Origin: JAMOAW01 sp039908535
GTDB lineage: Bacteria; Pseudomonadota; Magnetococcia; Magnetococcales; JADFZT01
DNA: 35,666 bases
Assembly: GCA_039908535.1 (NCBI GenBank)
Contig: JAMOAW010000053.1
Location: 1-35,666, forward strand
Direction: 5' to 3'
Positions 14,916 to 23,800 of this stretch are shown piece after piece. Position 1 is the stretch's first letter. Each line of letters starts with the position of its first letter. Made by a program: the position numbers and the translations under genes. Under the pieces are notes generated by a model, which did not search any database, was not told where the DNA came from, and worked only from the letters and a program-made list of their open reading frames with translations.

Positions 14916-15306
14916 TAGGGGTTATTTATTTATTTCACTCCTTCTTTGTTATGGAGTTACAGATTTTTGGTGGATGGGATCTAAACCTGCTCATGCCGAA
15001 TATGCGGATGTCATTCTGAATGAGCGGGCCGAGGCCGATGGGGTTCGACCGGTGATCTATCCCCATTGGTTTCATCGCATTCGTTTTCGGTGCAAGGTGT
15101 GTCATCTGGAATTGGGAATGCAGATGAAAGTGGGATCCAACGGTATTAATATGGCCAAGATTATGGATGGTCAGTATTGTGGGGCCTGTCATAACGGTGA
15201 GATTGCTTGGGCTTTAGAAAATTGTGACCGGTGTCATTCTGGGTTGCCTGGATTAAAAACCGGTATTCGAGGTGGGGATAAATCAAGCGGCCCGGGGGAT
15301 TATTAA
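14899..15306 (+). CDS. Secreted trihaem c7-type cytochrome, type A (copy 2)
   Basis: A 135-residue protein. I start it at GTG 14899, six bases after AAGGGGAA; an upstream GTG at 14866 would overlap the previous gene more and has no such site. The signal peptide (YLFISLLLCYGV) ends near AHA. Three haem sites, C65-H69, C94-H98 and C109-H113, distal H56/H59 in PHWFH and candidate axial Met85 give the same ligand set as type A copy 1. The two copies share nearly all of the haem domain, while leaders and tails differ. The NHL lipoprotein gene follows after 11 bases. Confidence 0.88.
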   Translation: MYRSHSRGYLFISLLLCYGVTDFWWMGSKPAHAEYADVILNERAEADGVRPVIYPHWFHRIRFRCKVCHLELGMQMKVGSNGINMAKIMDGQYCGACHNGEIAWALENCDRCHSGLPGLKTGIRGGDKSSGPGDY

Positions 15307-15317
15307 TTGTTATAAAA

Positions 15318-16430
15318 ATGGGCCTTTTGGGGGATTTGGTGTCTCGTATTAAAAATTTTTCAGTATGTTTGTTTTTGTTTACCTCCTTCGCATTGTTTGG
15401 TTGCACCGAGCTTCGCCACCGGATGATTTATGGGGTGGAAGGGCTTACTTTGGAGCAACGTCCTCTTTGGCCCGCTTTACCGGATGTCCCTCGTTATCAA
15501 TATGCTGGTCAGTTATTGGGACCGGAAAATTTTCAGGTTGTGGAGGAGTCTCTCCCCCAGGGAACGGAGCAGGCCATTTGGTGGGTGGTGGGATTGGATC
15601 CTGAAGAGGAGTTTAAACGTCGCAATCCCAAGGGGTTACAGCGTCCCCAATCGGGTGTGGTGGATGAATCTGGGCGCATTTATGTGACCGATGTCAGTCA
15701 TCAAGGGGTGTTGGTCTTTGATTCTGTGGCCGGAAAACTGTTGACCTGGACCAAGGCGGGGGAATATCTTGCCTTTAATACGCCAGTAGGGATCGCTTTG
15801 GGTGTCAACAGAGAAATTTTGGTGGCCGATGCGGAATTAGGGGTGTTGGTGCGTCTAGATCGCGAAGGGAACCCTTTAGGAACTATTGGTGAGGGCCAGT
15901 TGGCGCGTCCGACGGGGTTGGTGCGCGATCCTGTGTTGGGGCGGATTTATGTGGCAGATACGCGTGCGGATAATGTCAAGGTGTTTAACGATAAGGGAGA
16001 ACTTTTGCTGGTCATTGGTAACCCGGGAGATGATGTCGAAGGAGGATTGAATGCACCGACCCATTTGGCTTTTGCTAAGGGGCGTTTATATGTTTCGGAT
16101 ACTCTAAATGCCCGTGTGCAGATTTTTGATGAAGGGGGTAAATTGGTTGGGGTGATTGGTCAGCGTGGTACCCAGGTGGGAAATTTGGTTCGTCCCAAAG
16201 GGGTGGCGTTGGACAATGAGGGGAATTTATATGTCGTGGAGTCGTTTCACGATTATTTATTGGTTTTTAATGAGGACGGGGATTTATTGTTGCCCATCGG
16301 TGGGACGGGCAAAGAGGTTGGACAGTTTTATCTGCCCAGTGGCCTTTGGACCGATGACCGTGGTCGGATGTTTGTGGCCGATATGTTTAATGGCAGGGTG
16401 ATTATATTTCAATTTCTTGGGGGCGAATAA
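15318..16430 (+). CDS. NHL-repeat beta-propeller lipoprotein (downstream copy)
   Basis: A 370-residue protein with signal peptide FSVCLFLFTSFALFGC and lipidated C29. An N-terminal region (30-100) contains an Arg/Pro-rich stretch, and about six NHL blades follow from residue 105, with repeats such as GRIYVTDVSHQGVLVFD, GRIYVADTRADNVKVFN and GRLYVSDTLNARVQIFD. It is the same fold and size class as the NHL lipoprotein at 4947, and the two bracket the locus. It is likely an outer-membrane scaffold for cytochromes, last gene of the run that starts with the parvulin-like gene. ATG 15318 lacks a good ribosome site; GTG 15339, after GGGGGA, is a possible alternative that still keeps the leader. No clear terminator follows. 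Confidence 0.87.
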   Translation: MGLLGDLVSRIKNFSVCLFLFTSFALFGCTELRHRMIYGVEGLTLEQRPLWPALPDVPRYQYAGQLLGPENFQVVEESLPQGTEQAIWWVVGLDPEEEFKRRNPKGLQRPQSGVVDESGRIYVTDVSHQGVLVFDSVAGKLLTWTKAGEYLAFNTPVGIALGVNREILVADAELGVLVRLDREGNPLGTIGEGQLARPTGLVRDPVLGRIYVADTRADNVKVFNDKGELLLVIGNPGDDVEGGLNAPTHLAFAKGRLYVSDTLNARVQIFDEGGKLVGVIGQRGTQVGNLVRPKGVALDNEGNLYVVESFHDYLLVFNEDGDLLLPIGGTGKEVGQFYLPSGLWTDDRGRMFVADMFNGRVIIFQFLGGE

Positions 16431-16516
16431 CATATATTTGTCTGTAAAAAAATCAAAAGAGTTGTTCTTTCGATTATGGTGTTGAACAGTTCCGCAACAA
16501 GTTTCGCGCATTTATC

Positions 16517-16638
16517 TATCGGAAAAATAAAAATCAAGACCTTGGGGGGCGGAGAACCGCCCCCCAATCCCCCCACCCTTTTCTTTTAATACTTAAAAAA
16601 AAGAGGGGGTTTGGGGGATTCATCCCCCCAAGGTTTTT
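16517..16638 (+). repeat. Structured intergenic repeat, copy R4 (right end missing)
   Basis: It runs from TATCGGAAAAATA through ATCAAGACCTTGG, hairpin GGGCGGAGAACCGCCC, CCCACCCTTTTCTTTTAA and the TTGGGGGATTCATCCCCC palindrome, then stops at AAGGTTTT without the T-rich and TGCCCGCAGGGCA part. It fills the 258-base gap before the hybrid kinase; nothing else is visible there. Confidence 0.87.
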
Positions 16639-16688
16639 ACCTCTTGAGCATACTCCATTTTCTTTCCTTTAACGGATGAACACCAACG

Positions 16689-19600
16689 ATGAAACTAGCA
16701 CTGCGATATTCTCTAATCATGTTGGCTTTGATCGTATTGGTAACCTTCAGTTTTATCTTGACATTGATGCCGAGCTTACATTTGTCTATGCAGCAATTGA
16801 CCGAAACCAGTACCAATTCTGCCTCTCTACTCCTGGAAGAGCATATCACCGCGCACAGTCAATTCGTGAGTGAATTGTTGGTTACCAATTTGGTTACGCC
16901 ACTTCATCAACTCGACACTGAAGCCATTGAGCGTTTTTTAAACTATACCAGGCAACTTCCAGACATTTCTGCAGTCATTCTCTTTGATGCCGAAGGTAAG
17001 GTACTCCACGATGGTAACAAAAAAATTCAACGCTATGGCGAACAACTCGTGGATGTTAAATTTTTAAAAATTTTACAACAACAAAATAAGCTGCTGCTCA
17101 AAAAAGAGAACTCCATGCAAATTTTTATGCCCATCAAACTGGGGGGGGAGATGCTGGGCGGTGTGCAGGTAGAGCTCTCCTTGGATCGCCTCCATCAACA
17201 AATTTTTAACCTACGCCTCCAGATGGAAGAGATTGAAGTCAGCCGCATTAAAGAGACCCTTTGGATTATCTTTACCGTCACTCTTGTTTTGATGATGATT
17301 GGTATTCCTATCGCCCTTTGGATCGCCCGTGGCTTGAGCCAGTCAATCGCGCAGTTGATGCATCAGATGGATGCCCTAGGGCGCGGCAACCTGGAAGAAC
17401 CGATTATTCTCAACCGGAAGGATGAACTGGGCTCTTTGGCCCAAGCTATGGATCATATGCGTCAAAATTTAAGAGAGTTTTATTTGGAAATTAAAAAACA
17501 AAATCAAGAACTTAAACGACTTGATCAGGAGAAAGATAATTTTTTGGCCAATATTACCCATGAATTTAAAACGCCTCTCAATGGTCTTCTGGGTATTGGA
17601 GGAGCCATTCAAGCGGGCAGTTATGGCCCTCTTCCGGATTCTTTTCACCCGCCTTTAAATCAGATGATCCACTCTGCCTCCCGTTTGTTGCGCCTTACGC
17701 GGCAAATTTTATCTTTTGCTAAAGAAGCCAATACCAATACCAATGCAAAGCCAAAAACCGAAGCCATTCAACTTTCACTTTATTTTGACACCCTTATGGA
17801 TGAATTGATGATCCAAGCCCAAAAGAAAGGTATCGCCTTACGCTCCCAAATAGATCCGCATTTAACCTTACAGGCCAATAAAGACACTTTAGACAATATT
17901 TTTATTAATCTTATCGGTAATGCGATCAAATTTACCCAAACTGGATGGGTTCAACTCTTTGCTCGTCAAGTAGAGCAATCCTTTCTTGCCATTACCGTGC
18001 TTGATACGGGTATCGGTATTGCAAAAGTGGATCAAAAAAAAATTTTTTTACGTTTTCAACAAGGTATGATCTCTGAAAACTCTTCCTACGAAGGATCAGG
18101 ATTGGGCCTATCCATTGCTACCCAATCTCTTGAGATGATGGGCGGGGTGTTCTATCTGGAAAGCCATCCAGGGCAGGGGAGTGCTTTTACCGCCCTGTTT
18201 CCTCTCAAACCGGGGGTAACCACCGAGTCCATGCGGGAGCATTGGCAATCTCTCTCTTCTACTATCGACCTATGGGCCACAACACCTATGGCTTCTATGC
18301 CAGATATTTGTTCGGTAGTGCCCGACTCCTTGCCAGTTGCCAACTCATCCTCTTTATACTCTCCCGAAGCTCTGCCACGTATTTTGGTCGTGGATGATGA
18401 CCAGATCAATCGGGAGGTGGTCCATGCCAATCTTAACAGTCAGTTTTATGTCATTGAAGCCGCAAGTGGAAAAGAGTGTCTGGAGGTCATCGCCAACAAC
18501 CATGTAGATTTGATCCTGCTTGATTTAATGATGCCAGGTCTGTCTGGTTTTGATGTTCTTGCAGAACTCAGCGGCCAAAAAACAGAAATTTCCATTCCGG
18601 TCATTGTGTTATCTGCCAAAGATCAAATGGATGATATTACAAGGGCTTTTCGTATGGGATCGGTGGATTATATTACCAAGCCTTTTCATCGCGAAGAACT
18701 TTTGGCGCGGATTCAAACCCATATTACCCTGCGTCATAATGCCAATGAAATTTTGCAACGCAAACTGCTCGAAGCGGAATTGATCTATAAAAAAGATCTT
18801 GCCGAATCCTCCACCAAGGCCAAAAGCGAATTTTTGGCCAACATGAGCCACGAAATTCGCAGTCCCATGAATGCCGTTATTGGCATGACCGATTTGGCCT
18901 TGGCTTCGGATTTAAACGCCGAACAACGCCAATACCTGGAAATTGTCCAACAATCTGCCGATAACTTACTCTCTTTACTCAACGGGATTTTGGATTTTTC
19001 CAAAATTGAGGCGGGCAAATTGATCTTAGAAAAATCCATATTTGACTTTCAGACCATATTAGAACAAGCCAGTATGACCATGGCGGTTAAGGCCCATGAA
19101 AAAGGTCTGGAATTGCTTCTAGATTTCGATCCGGTAGTTCCTGTATATCTGGAAGGGGATCCAGTGCGTTTACGACAGATTATCATCAATTTAATTGGCA
19201 ACGCCATCAAGTTTACCCAATATGGTGAAATCATCGTTCGGGCAACCTTAACCGATTTATCTTTAGATACTTCTTCTACGCCACAAACTTGGATTCATGT
19301 GTTGGTTTCCGATTCTGGTATTGGTATTGCTGAAGAGAAAATAGATCTTATCTTTCAGAGTTTTTCTCAAGCCGATGCCTCTACCACGCGTAAATTTGGC
19401 GGTACTGGTTTGGGATTGACCATCTCGAAACAGTTGGTGGAGTTGATGGGGGGGCGGATGTGGGTAGAGAGTGTGTTTGGAAAAGGGAGCCATTTTAACT
19501 TTTCCCTTCCCTTAGTCAGCATGGATGCAGAAATCAACCAAACATTGTTTACCAGTTGGGCCGATTTTTCCCAATTACATTTTCTGGTCGCCGAAAAACA

Positions 19601-20714
19601 CCCTACGGGTCAGGAAATTATTCGCAGAACGCTCTCTTTTTGCGGGGCAACGGTCTACACGGTCAACGAACAGAGTGACTTGTACGCCTTTTTGGCTCAA
19701 AAGGATTCATCTAGGCCTTCTATAGATCTCATCTTGGCGGATATACGTCTACTCCAGCCGCAAATGAAGGGGCAACTCTCCTATCGCCTGCTCTTGTTTC
19801 AGCCAAGGGATCTCCCTCAGGGTGCAGAAAAATGGACTATTGACGCACTCAATCCTCAATGTGTGCTGCTCAAGCCCATTACTTGTACGGCTTTATTGAG
19901 TGCCGTTCATACCGCCCTGGGCCGTAGTGTTTCTCAACCGGTCATGATGCCTCCGTCTTATTTTGATGCAACGGTGCCCTCTTTGTCGATTATCCTCGCG
20001 GAAGATGATCCTCACCATCAACAAATTGCCACCCATATTCTGACCAAAGCTGGGCATCGTGTTATGCTCATAGAAAAGAGTGAAACCCTTTTCGCCCACT
20101 TGGCTCAAGAGGAGTACGATTTGATTTTGATGGATATTAAAATGCCCCAATTGGACGGCTTGGAAGCGACCCGCATGATTCGTTCTGGTCAAAAGGCAGG
20201 AATAAATCAACATATTCCCATTTTTGCCGTCACCGCTAACGCCACCGATCAATTTCGGCAGCTTTGCTTAGAGGCGGGGATGAATGAGTTTTTTCCAAAG
20301 CCCTATCGAACTCAAAAGCTCCTGGAACTCGTCAACACCTTAGCCAATCATAAAAATGTTGCAGCACAGCAAATGGCAAACAGTATTCCAAAAAAAGTCC
20401 AGATTCTCTCTCCAGAACAAGGGGATGCGACATTAACCCACAAACGTCAATTGTTTCTTCAAGAGATCCCCGCTCAGTTGGAGCTTTTGGATAAGGGCGT
20501 GAGAGAAGAAAATTATCAGGATATTGAAAAAATCGCCGCCTTGTTAAAAAATGCTGCCCAAGAGATCGGTGCAGATCAATTTAAAAATCAATCCACGCGC
20601 ATGGTCATGGCCTCCAGAAAAAACCAACTTGAGACCATCACCTCTCTGTACAAAAATCTTGTCCAACGATTCGATGAACTTGCCCAGACCATAAAAGGTG
20701 ATACCAGTAAATAA
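16689..20714 (+). CDS. Membrane-bound double hybrid sensor histidine kinase
   Basis: A 1341-residue kinase. TM1 (about 8-28), a periplasmic sensor of about 160 residues without a recognised fold, TM2 (191-213) and HAMP (214-268) come first. Then kinase core 1 with H291 (NITHEFKTPLNG), N-box NLIGNAIKF and G boxes DTGIG and EGSGLGL; receiver 1 with D612 and K664; kinase core 2 with H721 (NMSHEIRSPMNA), NLIGNAIKF, DSGIG and GGTGLGL. A poorly conserved receiver 2 (D1018, K1062, incomplete acidic pocket), receiver 3 with D1149 and K1204, and a C-terminal helical domain (1250-1335) follow. That last part looks like an HPt domain whose phosphorylatable histidine is replaced (AALLKNAAQEIGA where AHxLKG is expected). 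Two complete kinase cores in one chain are unusual. No dedicated regulator gene is adjacent. The ribosome site is weak. Confidence 0.93.
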   Translation: MKLALRYSLIMLALIVLVTFSFILTLMPSLHLSMQQLTETSTNSASLLLEEHITAHSQFVSELLVTNLVTPLHQLDTEAIERFLNYTRQLPDISAVILFDAEGKVLHDGNKKIQRYGEQLVDVKFLKILQQQNKLLLKKENSMQIFMPIKLGGEMLGGVQVELSLDRLHQQIFNLRLQMEEIEVSRIKETLWIIFTVTLVLMMIGIPIALWIARGLSQSIAQLMHQMDALGRGNLEEPIILNRKDELGSLAQAMDHMRQNLREFYLEIKKQNQELKRLDQEKDNFLANITHEFKTPLNGLLGIGGAIQAGSYGPLPDSFHPPLNQMIHSASRLLRLTRQILSFAKEANTNTNAKPKTEAIQLSLYFDTLMDELMIQAQKKGIALRSQIDPHLTLQANKDTLDNIFINLIGNAIKFTQTGWVQLFARQVEQSFLAITVLDTGIGIAKVDQKKIFLRFQQGMISENSSYEGSGLGLSIATQSLEMMGGVFYLESHPGQGSAFTALFPLKPGVTTESMREHWQSLSSTIDLWATTPMASMPDICSVVPDSLPVANSSSLYSPEALPRILVVDDDQINREVVHANLNSQFYVIEAASGKECLEVIANNHVDLILLDLMMPGLSGFDVLAELSGQKTEISIPVIVLSAKDQMDDITRAFRMGSVDYITKPFHREELLARIQTHITLRHNANEILQRKLLEAELIYKKDLAESSTKAKSEFLANMSHEIRSPMNAVIGMTDLALASDLNAEQRQYLEIVQQSADNLLSLLNGILDFSKIEAGKLILEKSIFDFQTILEQASMTMAVKAHEKGLELLLDFDPVVPVYLEGDPVRLRQIIINLIGNAIKFTQYGEIIVRATLTDLSLDTSSTPQTWIHVLVSDSGIGIAEEKIDLIFQSFSQADASTTRKFGGTGLGLTISKQLVELMGGRMWVESVFGKGSHFNFSLPLVSMDAEINQTLFTSWADFSQLHFLVAEKHPTGQEIIRRTLSFCGATVYTVNEQSDLYAFLAQKDSSRPSIDLILADIRLLQPQMKGQLSYRLLLFQPRDLPQGAEKWTIDALNPQCVLLKPITCTALLSAVHTALGRSVSQPVMMPPSYFDATVPSLSIILAEDDPHHQQIATHILTKAGHRVMLIEKSETLFAHLAQEEYDLILMDIKMPQLDGLEATRMIRSGQKAGINQHIPIFAVTANATDQFRQLCLEAGMNEFFPKPYRTQKLLELVNTLANHKNVAAQQMANSIPKKVQILSPEQGDATLTHKRQLFLQEIPAQLELLDKGVREENYQDIEKIAALLKNAAQEIGADQFKNQSTRMVMASRKNQLETITSLYKNLVQRFDELAQTIKGDTSK

Positions 20715-20727
20715 CGAAAGGGGGGGA

Positions 20728-20802
20728 TCTTTAAATATTAAAAGAAAAGGGTGGGGGGGATTGGGGGGCGGTTCTCCGCCCCCCAAGGTCTTGATTTTTA
20801 AT
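20728..20802 (-). repeat. Structured intergenic repeat, partial copy R5
   Basis: A partial unit with ATTAAAAGAAAAGGGTGGG, hairpin GGGCGGTTCTCCGCCC and CAAGGTCTTGAT. It occupies the whole gap between the convergent ends of the hybrid kinase and adhesin genes, where it could serve as a bidirectional terminator. Confidence 0.85.
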
Positions 20803-20807
20803 ATGTA

Positions 20808-23800
20808 TTAGGCAGGTAAGGTGAAGTCATCTATAGAATGGACATCCGTACCTACGACAGAGAAGGTAAGATCAAAATCGGAGAGAGTCGTTAACTCTGC
20901 GCCACTGGTGTTGATCAGCATCAGGGTATCCACACCATCGTTGACCGATAGTAGACTGGTATTATTTTGGGCCATGCCAAGATCATCGGCTTGTGAAGCA
21001 CTGGTGATGCCAGTGATATTGGAAAGGTCGATGAGGTCATCCGTTCCGAAATCAAAAATGCCATCCAGGTCATGGGACAAATCTGAAGAAGAATCGGTTG
21101 TATTGTCGTTGCCAAAATCGCTGTTCGAAAGTCCGTTTGTTGTATCCTGATTTTCCGTATGTGTGGTGATTTTTTGTACACTATCCAGTTTTATCGTTTC
21201 ATCAGTGGTTGGGACAATTTTCCAGGAGAGGTCGTTGACCAAGGTCGATTTTATGCTGTCAGTGTTGGATGTGGTGTTACCAGTAGTCCAGATGTCGATG
21301 GCCCCGGTATCGTTATTATGCCAGAGAATATCGGCTTGACCGTCGCCGTTGTAATCGCCGATTTCGGAGATATTCCAGGAGAGGTCGGACATGACACCTA
21401 AAGAGGAGCCAGTGACCTTGGTCGCTCCATCCATGGTCCAGAGTTGGACATTTCCAGTTTGAGTGTGATACCAGAGGATATCGGCCTTGCCGTCGCCATT
21501 GAAGTCGTTGACACCCGCAATTTTCCAGGATGGATTAGAGGTCATCAAGGGGGGGGCATGATTTACCATGGAAATTCCATTCGTGGTCCAGATTGCTAAT
21601 TTGCCACTCTGCGTGTTATGCCAGAGGATATCGGCCTTGCCATCGCCATTGAAATCGTTGGTTCCAGAAATTTCCCAGGCAAGATCAGACATCGTTTTTG
21701 GCTTTAAGCTATTTACTCTGGTTGCCCCGTCCATGGCCCAGATATTCACTTGTCCAGTCTGGCTGTTATGCCAGAGGATATCGGTTTTGCCATCGCCATT
21801 GAAATCGCTGCTGCCAGCAATTTTCCAGGCGGGGTTAGAGGTCATTTTAGGAGCGATGAGATTGGCCTGGGTTGTGTCACCATCGGTCCAAATTTGCACC
21901 TCTCCAGTTTGACTGTTTTGCCAGAGGATATCGGCGATGCCATTGCCATCAAAATCGCCGATATCAGAAACTTGCCAGTTGAGGTCGGCGACTGTTTTAA
22001 GAGTTGAGTGATTTAACGTGTTTGTGCCGTCCATGGCCCAGACATCTAATTGTCCAGACTCACTATGTTGCCATAGGATGTCCGATTTGCCATCGCCGTT
22101 AAAGTCGCTGACGACTCTTAAAGTGGGAGCAAGAGTAACAAGAGAACCTGAGCCGCTCGCGTCAACGTCTGATGTATTCCCCGCAGTATCGGTTGCGGAA
22201 GCCACAATCTCCATGGTGTCGGCGATATCCGCTGAGGTTAACGTATAGCTCCAGGTGGAACCAACAACCGTTGGAGTAAGGGGGGTACCATTAATGCTTA
22301 AGTTTAACGTCGCACCAGATTCGAGCGTACCGGTGAGGAGATTGTCAGCGGTGAGTATTGGCAAGGGATCTATCGTAACGATTGGTTCGGTGGTATCTAC
22401 AACATAGGCTTGGTTACCTGATGTCGTGCTATAGCTGGCGGCATTCGTCACTTTGAACAGAATGGTGCCGCTCTCTGCGAGGGTTACATTGTTCCAAGAG
22501 ATTGATGTACCAGAGACCTTATTGGAAATATTGGTCCAGGTTGTGCCGTCGTCTATAGAGCCATACAAAATATCTCCAGATTCCAATTGCGTGCTTAAGG
22601 TAGCGGTGATGGTTTGTATGGCTACGTTGGTCACGAAGTCTGTGGTACTGATTCCCGTATCGGAACTCATATGGAGGTTATTTACAATTTGTGTTGGGGT
22701 ATACGCATTTTTCCCAAGGGTAGGAGAGCCAAATAAGACGTAACTGGCACCAGTGGACATTCCATTATCCTCTGCATACGGGGCACCGATGATTATATCG
22801 TCGAAGCCATCTCCGTTTATATCTCCAGCATTGCTTACCGATACTCCGTTTTGGTCTCCATATTCTGAAGTTCCGTTTAGACGAAGACCACTGCTGGCAT
22901 TTAGGGTAGAGAGATTCAGTGTAGAAGTAAATCCCGATGCTTTGCCAAATATGAGATAACTGGCTCCTGAAAAGTTAATGTTTGTACTGGCATTATGAGC
23001 TCCAATGAGTAAATCATCAAAGCCGTCTCCATTCACATCTCCAGCACCGCTCGCCGACTCACCGCTATGGTCACCAGGAGCCACGCCATCAATGCGAAAG
23101 CCGTTGGTACCGTCTAGGGTAGCAAGATTAACGTTGGCACTAAATGATGCTTTGCCAAAGACAACATAACTGGCTCCCGCACCCCCATTAAATCCGGGAG
23201 ATCCGATAATGATATCGTCAAAATTATCGCCGTTGATATCTCCAGCACTGCTTATGGATTGGCCATTCCAGGTATACCCGTTATAGAAACCAGAGTCTAT
23301 TACACCGTCCAAACGAAAGCCATTGGTGCCGTCCAGGGTGGAAAGGTCTATGGTAGGGCTCAATCCAGATGTTTTGCCAAATAAGACGTAAAATTCAGGA
23401 TTTAACCCCCAGGATCCGACGAGCAGATCGTCAATTCTATCCCCGTTTACATCTCCAGCATTGCTCACCGTAAAGCCTACATGGTCATTTGAATTGGAGC
23501 TGTTGAGTTGAAAGCCATTATTGCCATTCAGGGTAGACAAATCCAATGTGTCGGAAAAACCAGAACTTTTACCATATACTATGTATACAGCCCCTGAATC
23601 AATTATTTCATTTATATCGCCCAGTGGGGTTCCAATGATGAGATCGTCATATCCATCATTGTTGATATCTCCAGCACTGCTAACCGACCGACCGCTATTG
23701 TCACCATCCGTTGCACCATCTAGGCGGAAGCCATTGTTGCCATTAAGGGTGGAAAGATCCAGTGTTGAAGTGAATCCAGTTGCATGGCCAAACACCACAT

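Noticed and set aside
16431..16516. Possible terminator after the second NHL gene
   Set aside because: Only short, imperfect stems and no T-run after a stem; repeat R4 just downstream may serve instead.
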